Below, in pieces: positions 5,804-6,755 of a stretch of DNA of 6,755 bases. Each line of letters begins with the position of its first letter. The first letter of the stretch is position 1. The notes below the pieces were generated by a model, which had not been told where the DNA came from, did no database searches, and saw only the letters and a list, made by a program, of their open reading frames with translations. Both the position numbers and the translations under genes were made by a program. Source of the stretch: Lichenicoccus sp964245755 (GTDB lineage Bacteria; Pseudomonadota; Alphaproteobacteria; Acetobacterales; Acetobacteraceae). The stretch covers positions 1 through 6,755 of the forward strand of contig CAXTNV010000163.1 in the NCBI GenBank assembly GCA_964245755.1. Reading direction: 5' to 3'.

Positions 5804-6755
5804 TTGTCAGGAGCTCCTGCTTCAGTGTCGACGGCATTCCAGCAGGCGGACCCCCCGGCGCGCGCGGCGATCCTCGGCGAGATGGCGAACCACAGGGCTG
5901 CCGCGATCTACGATGCCCGCCGTGCCGAGCCCGAGTGGGGGGCGCAGCCGCCGCGCCCGGTGAGTTCTCTCGCGAGGGCCGTCCTGTTCGTGATGGCGAA
6001 GGACGAGGCCGACATCATCGGGCAGAACCTCGCCCACCACTATGCGCTGGGCTTCCGCCGCTTCTTCGTACTCGACAATGCCAGCACGGACGGCACCGCC
6101 GAGGTCATCGCCGCGTTCCGCGCCGCGCACGACGACGCGGGCATATTCTACGCCTACGACTTCATAACCGGCCACTATCAGGCGGCGAAGATGCAGGCGC
6201 TCGATGCCTTCATGCAAACCTACCTTCACTATGAGGACACGCAGCCGGAGTGGCTCTTTTTCGTCGACGCGGACGAGTTCATCACCTGCGGCTCGGTCGA
6301 GCATGACCGGAGCATTGAACGCTTCAACAGCCTGCTGGACGACGCCTCGAACAACCTCCTGGTGTTCCACTGGGTGCAGTGCTCGAGCGCCGAGGTGATC
6401 CGCAGCCTGCCGGAGCGGCAGGACCTGTTCGAGGCATTCCCGCACAGTTGGCGGCGCATGAGGGCGCAGGTTCCGAAGGTCGCCTACCGGATCGGCAAGG
6501 GGCTGTCGCCGATACAGGGAAATCACAGCGTCACCGCCTTTCCGTACGACCTCTCCACGGTCGCGGTGATGGCGGAAGCCGATTTCTACCTGTTCCACTT
6601 CCCGAACCGCACCATCGACCAGCTGCGCAAGAAGGTCCTCAACGCGAACACCGCTTTGAGCGCCACCAAGGACCGCGACGGCCTGAGCGGCACCGCCAGC
6701 CATTGGCGGGTGTACTACGGCTGGTACTGTGAACACGGCGACGCCGCGCTGGAGC
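5804..6755 (+). CDS. Glycosyltransferase family 2-like protein (GT-A fold), 3' end outside window
   Basis: The frame is open from TTG 5804 to the window end (317 codons seen, no stop). The product resembles the Glyco_tranf_2_4 / GT92-like group of inverting transferases, which use a nucleotide sugar and a divalent metal and usually act in surface polysaccharide synthesis. A 56-residue N-terminal lead of unknown role precedes the domain. Then come AVLFVMAKDEADIIGQNLAHHY (from residue 59), the first strand and helix; VLDNASTDGT (89-98), the classic nucleotide-binding loop; and WLFFVDADEFI (150-160) with DAD (155-157) as the DXD metal motif. GNHSV (239-243) and HFPNRTIDQLRKKV (265-278) match the late conserved elements of this group. 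There is no membrane helix in the visible part. It is divergently arranged with a GT4 gene. The acceptor and sugar cannot be predicted. Confidence 0.9.
   Translation, partial: MSGAPASVSTAFQQADPPARAAILGEMANHRAAAIYDARRAEPEWGAQPPRPVSSLARAVLFVMAKDEADIIGQNLAHHYALGFRRFFVLDNASTDGTAEVIAAFRAAHDDAGIFYAYDFITGHYQAAKMQALDAFMQTYLHYEDTQPEWLFFVDADEFITCGSVEHDRSIERFNSLLDDASNNLLVFHWVQCSSAEVIRSLPERQDLFEAFPHSWRRMRAQVPKVAYRIGKGLSPIQGNHSVTAFPYDLSTVAVMAEADFYLFHFPNRTIDQLRKKVLNANTALSATKDRDGLSGTASHWRVYYGWYCEHGDAALE
5808..5819 (+). repeat. 12-bp perfect palindrome inside the start of the GT2 gene
   Basis: CAGGAGCTCCTG reads the same on both strands and covers codons 2-6. Its left part repeats GTCAGGA (5806-5812), which is also present at 5785-5791, 21 bases earlier, where it leads into the ribosome binding site. 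The CTCCT at 5814-5818 is complementary to AGGAG of the ribosome binding site (5792-5796). Confidence 0.4.

Noticed and set aside
5577..5837. Minus-strand open frame of 86 codons in the divergent intergenic region
   Set aside because: It overlaps the well-supported start of the GT2 gene, covers the probable promoter and leader, has no ribosome binding site I can see, and its product (many Arg/Leu, no pattern) resembles no family I know.
5822..6736. Minus-strand 304-codon frame opposite the GT2 gene
   Set aside because: Antisense shadow of a gene with clear GT-A motifs on the plus strand; no ribosome binding site or family match seen.

Overview
The window is GC-rich DNA (coding parts roughly 70% G+C, with G/C-dominated third positions) and carries five protein genes or gene parts. 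The gene types and codon use fit a high-GC Gram-negative proteobacterium, possibly an alphaproteobacterium or a xanthomonad-like gammaproteobacterium. No rRNA or marker protein is present to settle the taxonomy. I found no tRNA, rRNA, CRISPR array, insertion sequence or phage gene.

Layout: (1) 1-1538, plus strand: the 3' part of a large membrane subunit of the complex I / Mrp antiporter superfamily, split by a frameshift at three G-runs (897-936). (2) 1548-1781, minus: a 77-residue small protein with one possible membrane segment. (3) 1910-4249, plus: a full-length FdhF/YdeP-type molybdopterin oxidoreductase. (4) 4307-5533, minus: a GT-B fold family 4 glycosyltransferase. (5) 5804 to the window end, plus: a GT-A fold family 2-like glycosyltransferase with a TTG start and a strong ribosome binding site.

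The five genes alternate strand without exception, so each is probably transcribed alone. The two convergent junctions (1532-1554 and 4259-4286) each hold a hairpin without a U-tract; the first is centred exactly between the two stop codons it contains. The longer divergent junction (5534-5803, about 56% G+C over its middle) is the main regulatory region. It holds a quasi-palindrome, a leader stem-loop and a 12-bp palindrome just after the GT2 start codon.

Functionally there are two themes: energy metabolism or ion transport (the antiporter subunit and the molybdoenzyme, not evidently linked) and surface polysaccharide synthesis (the two divergent glycosyltransferases, probably the edge of a larger locus beyond 6755). 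I see no convincing new multi-gene system. The points most worth checking are the G-run frameshift, the missing C-half lysine in the antiporter subunit, and the leader of the family 2 gene.
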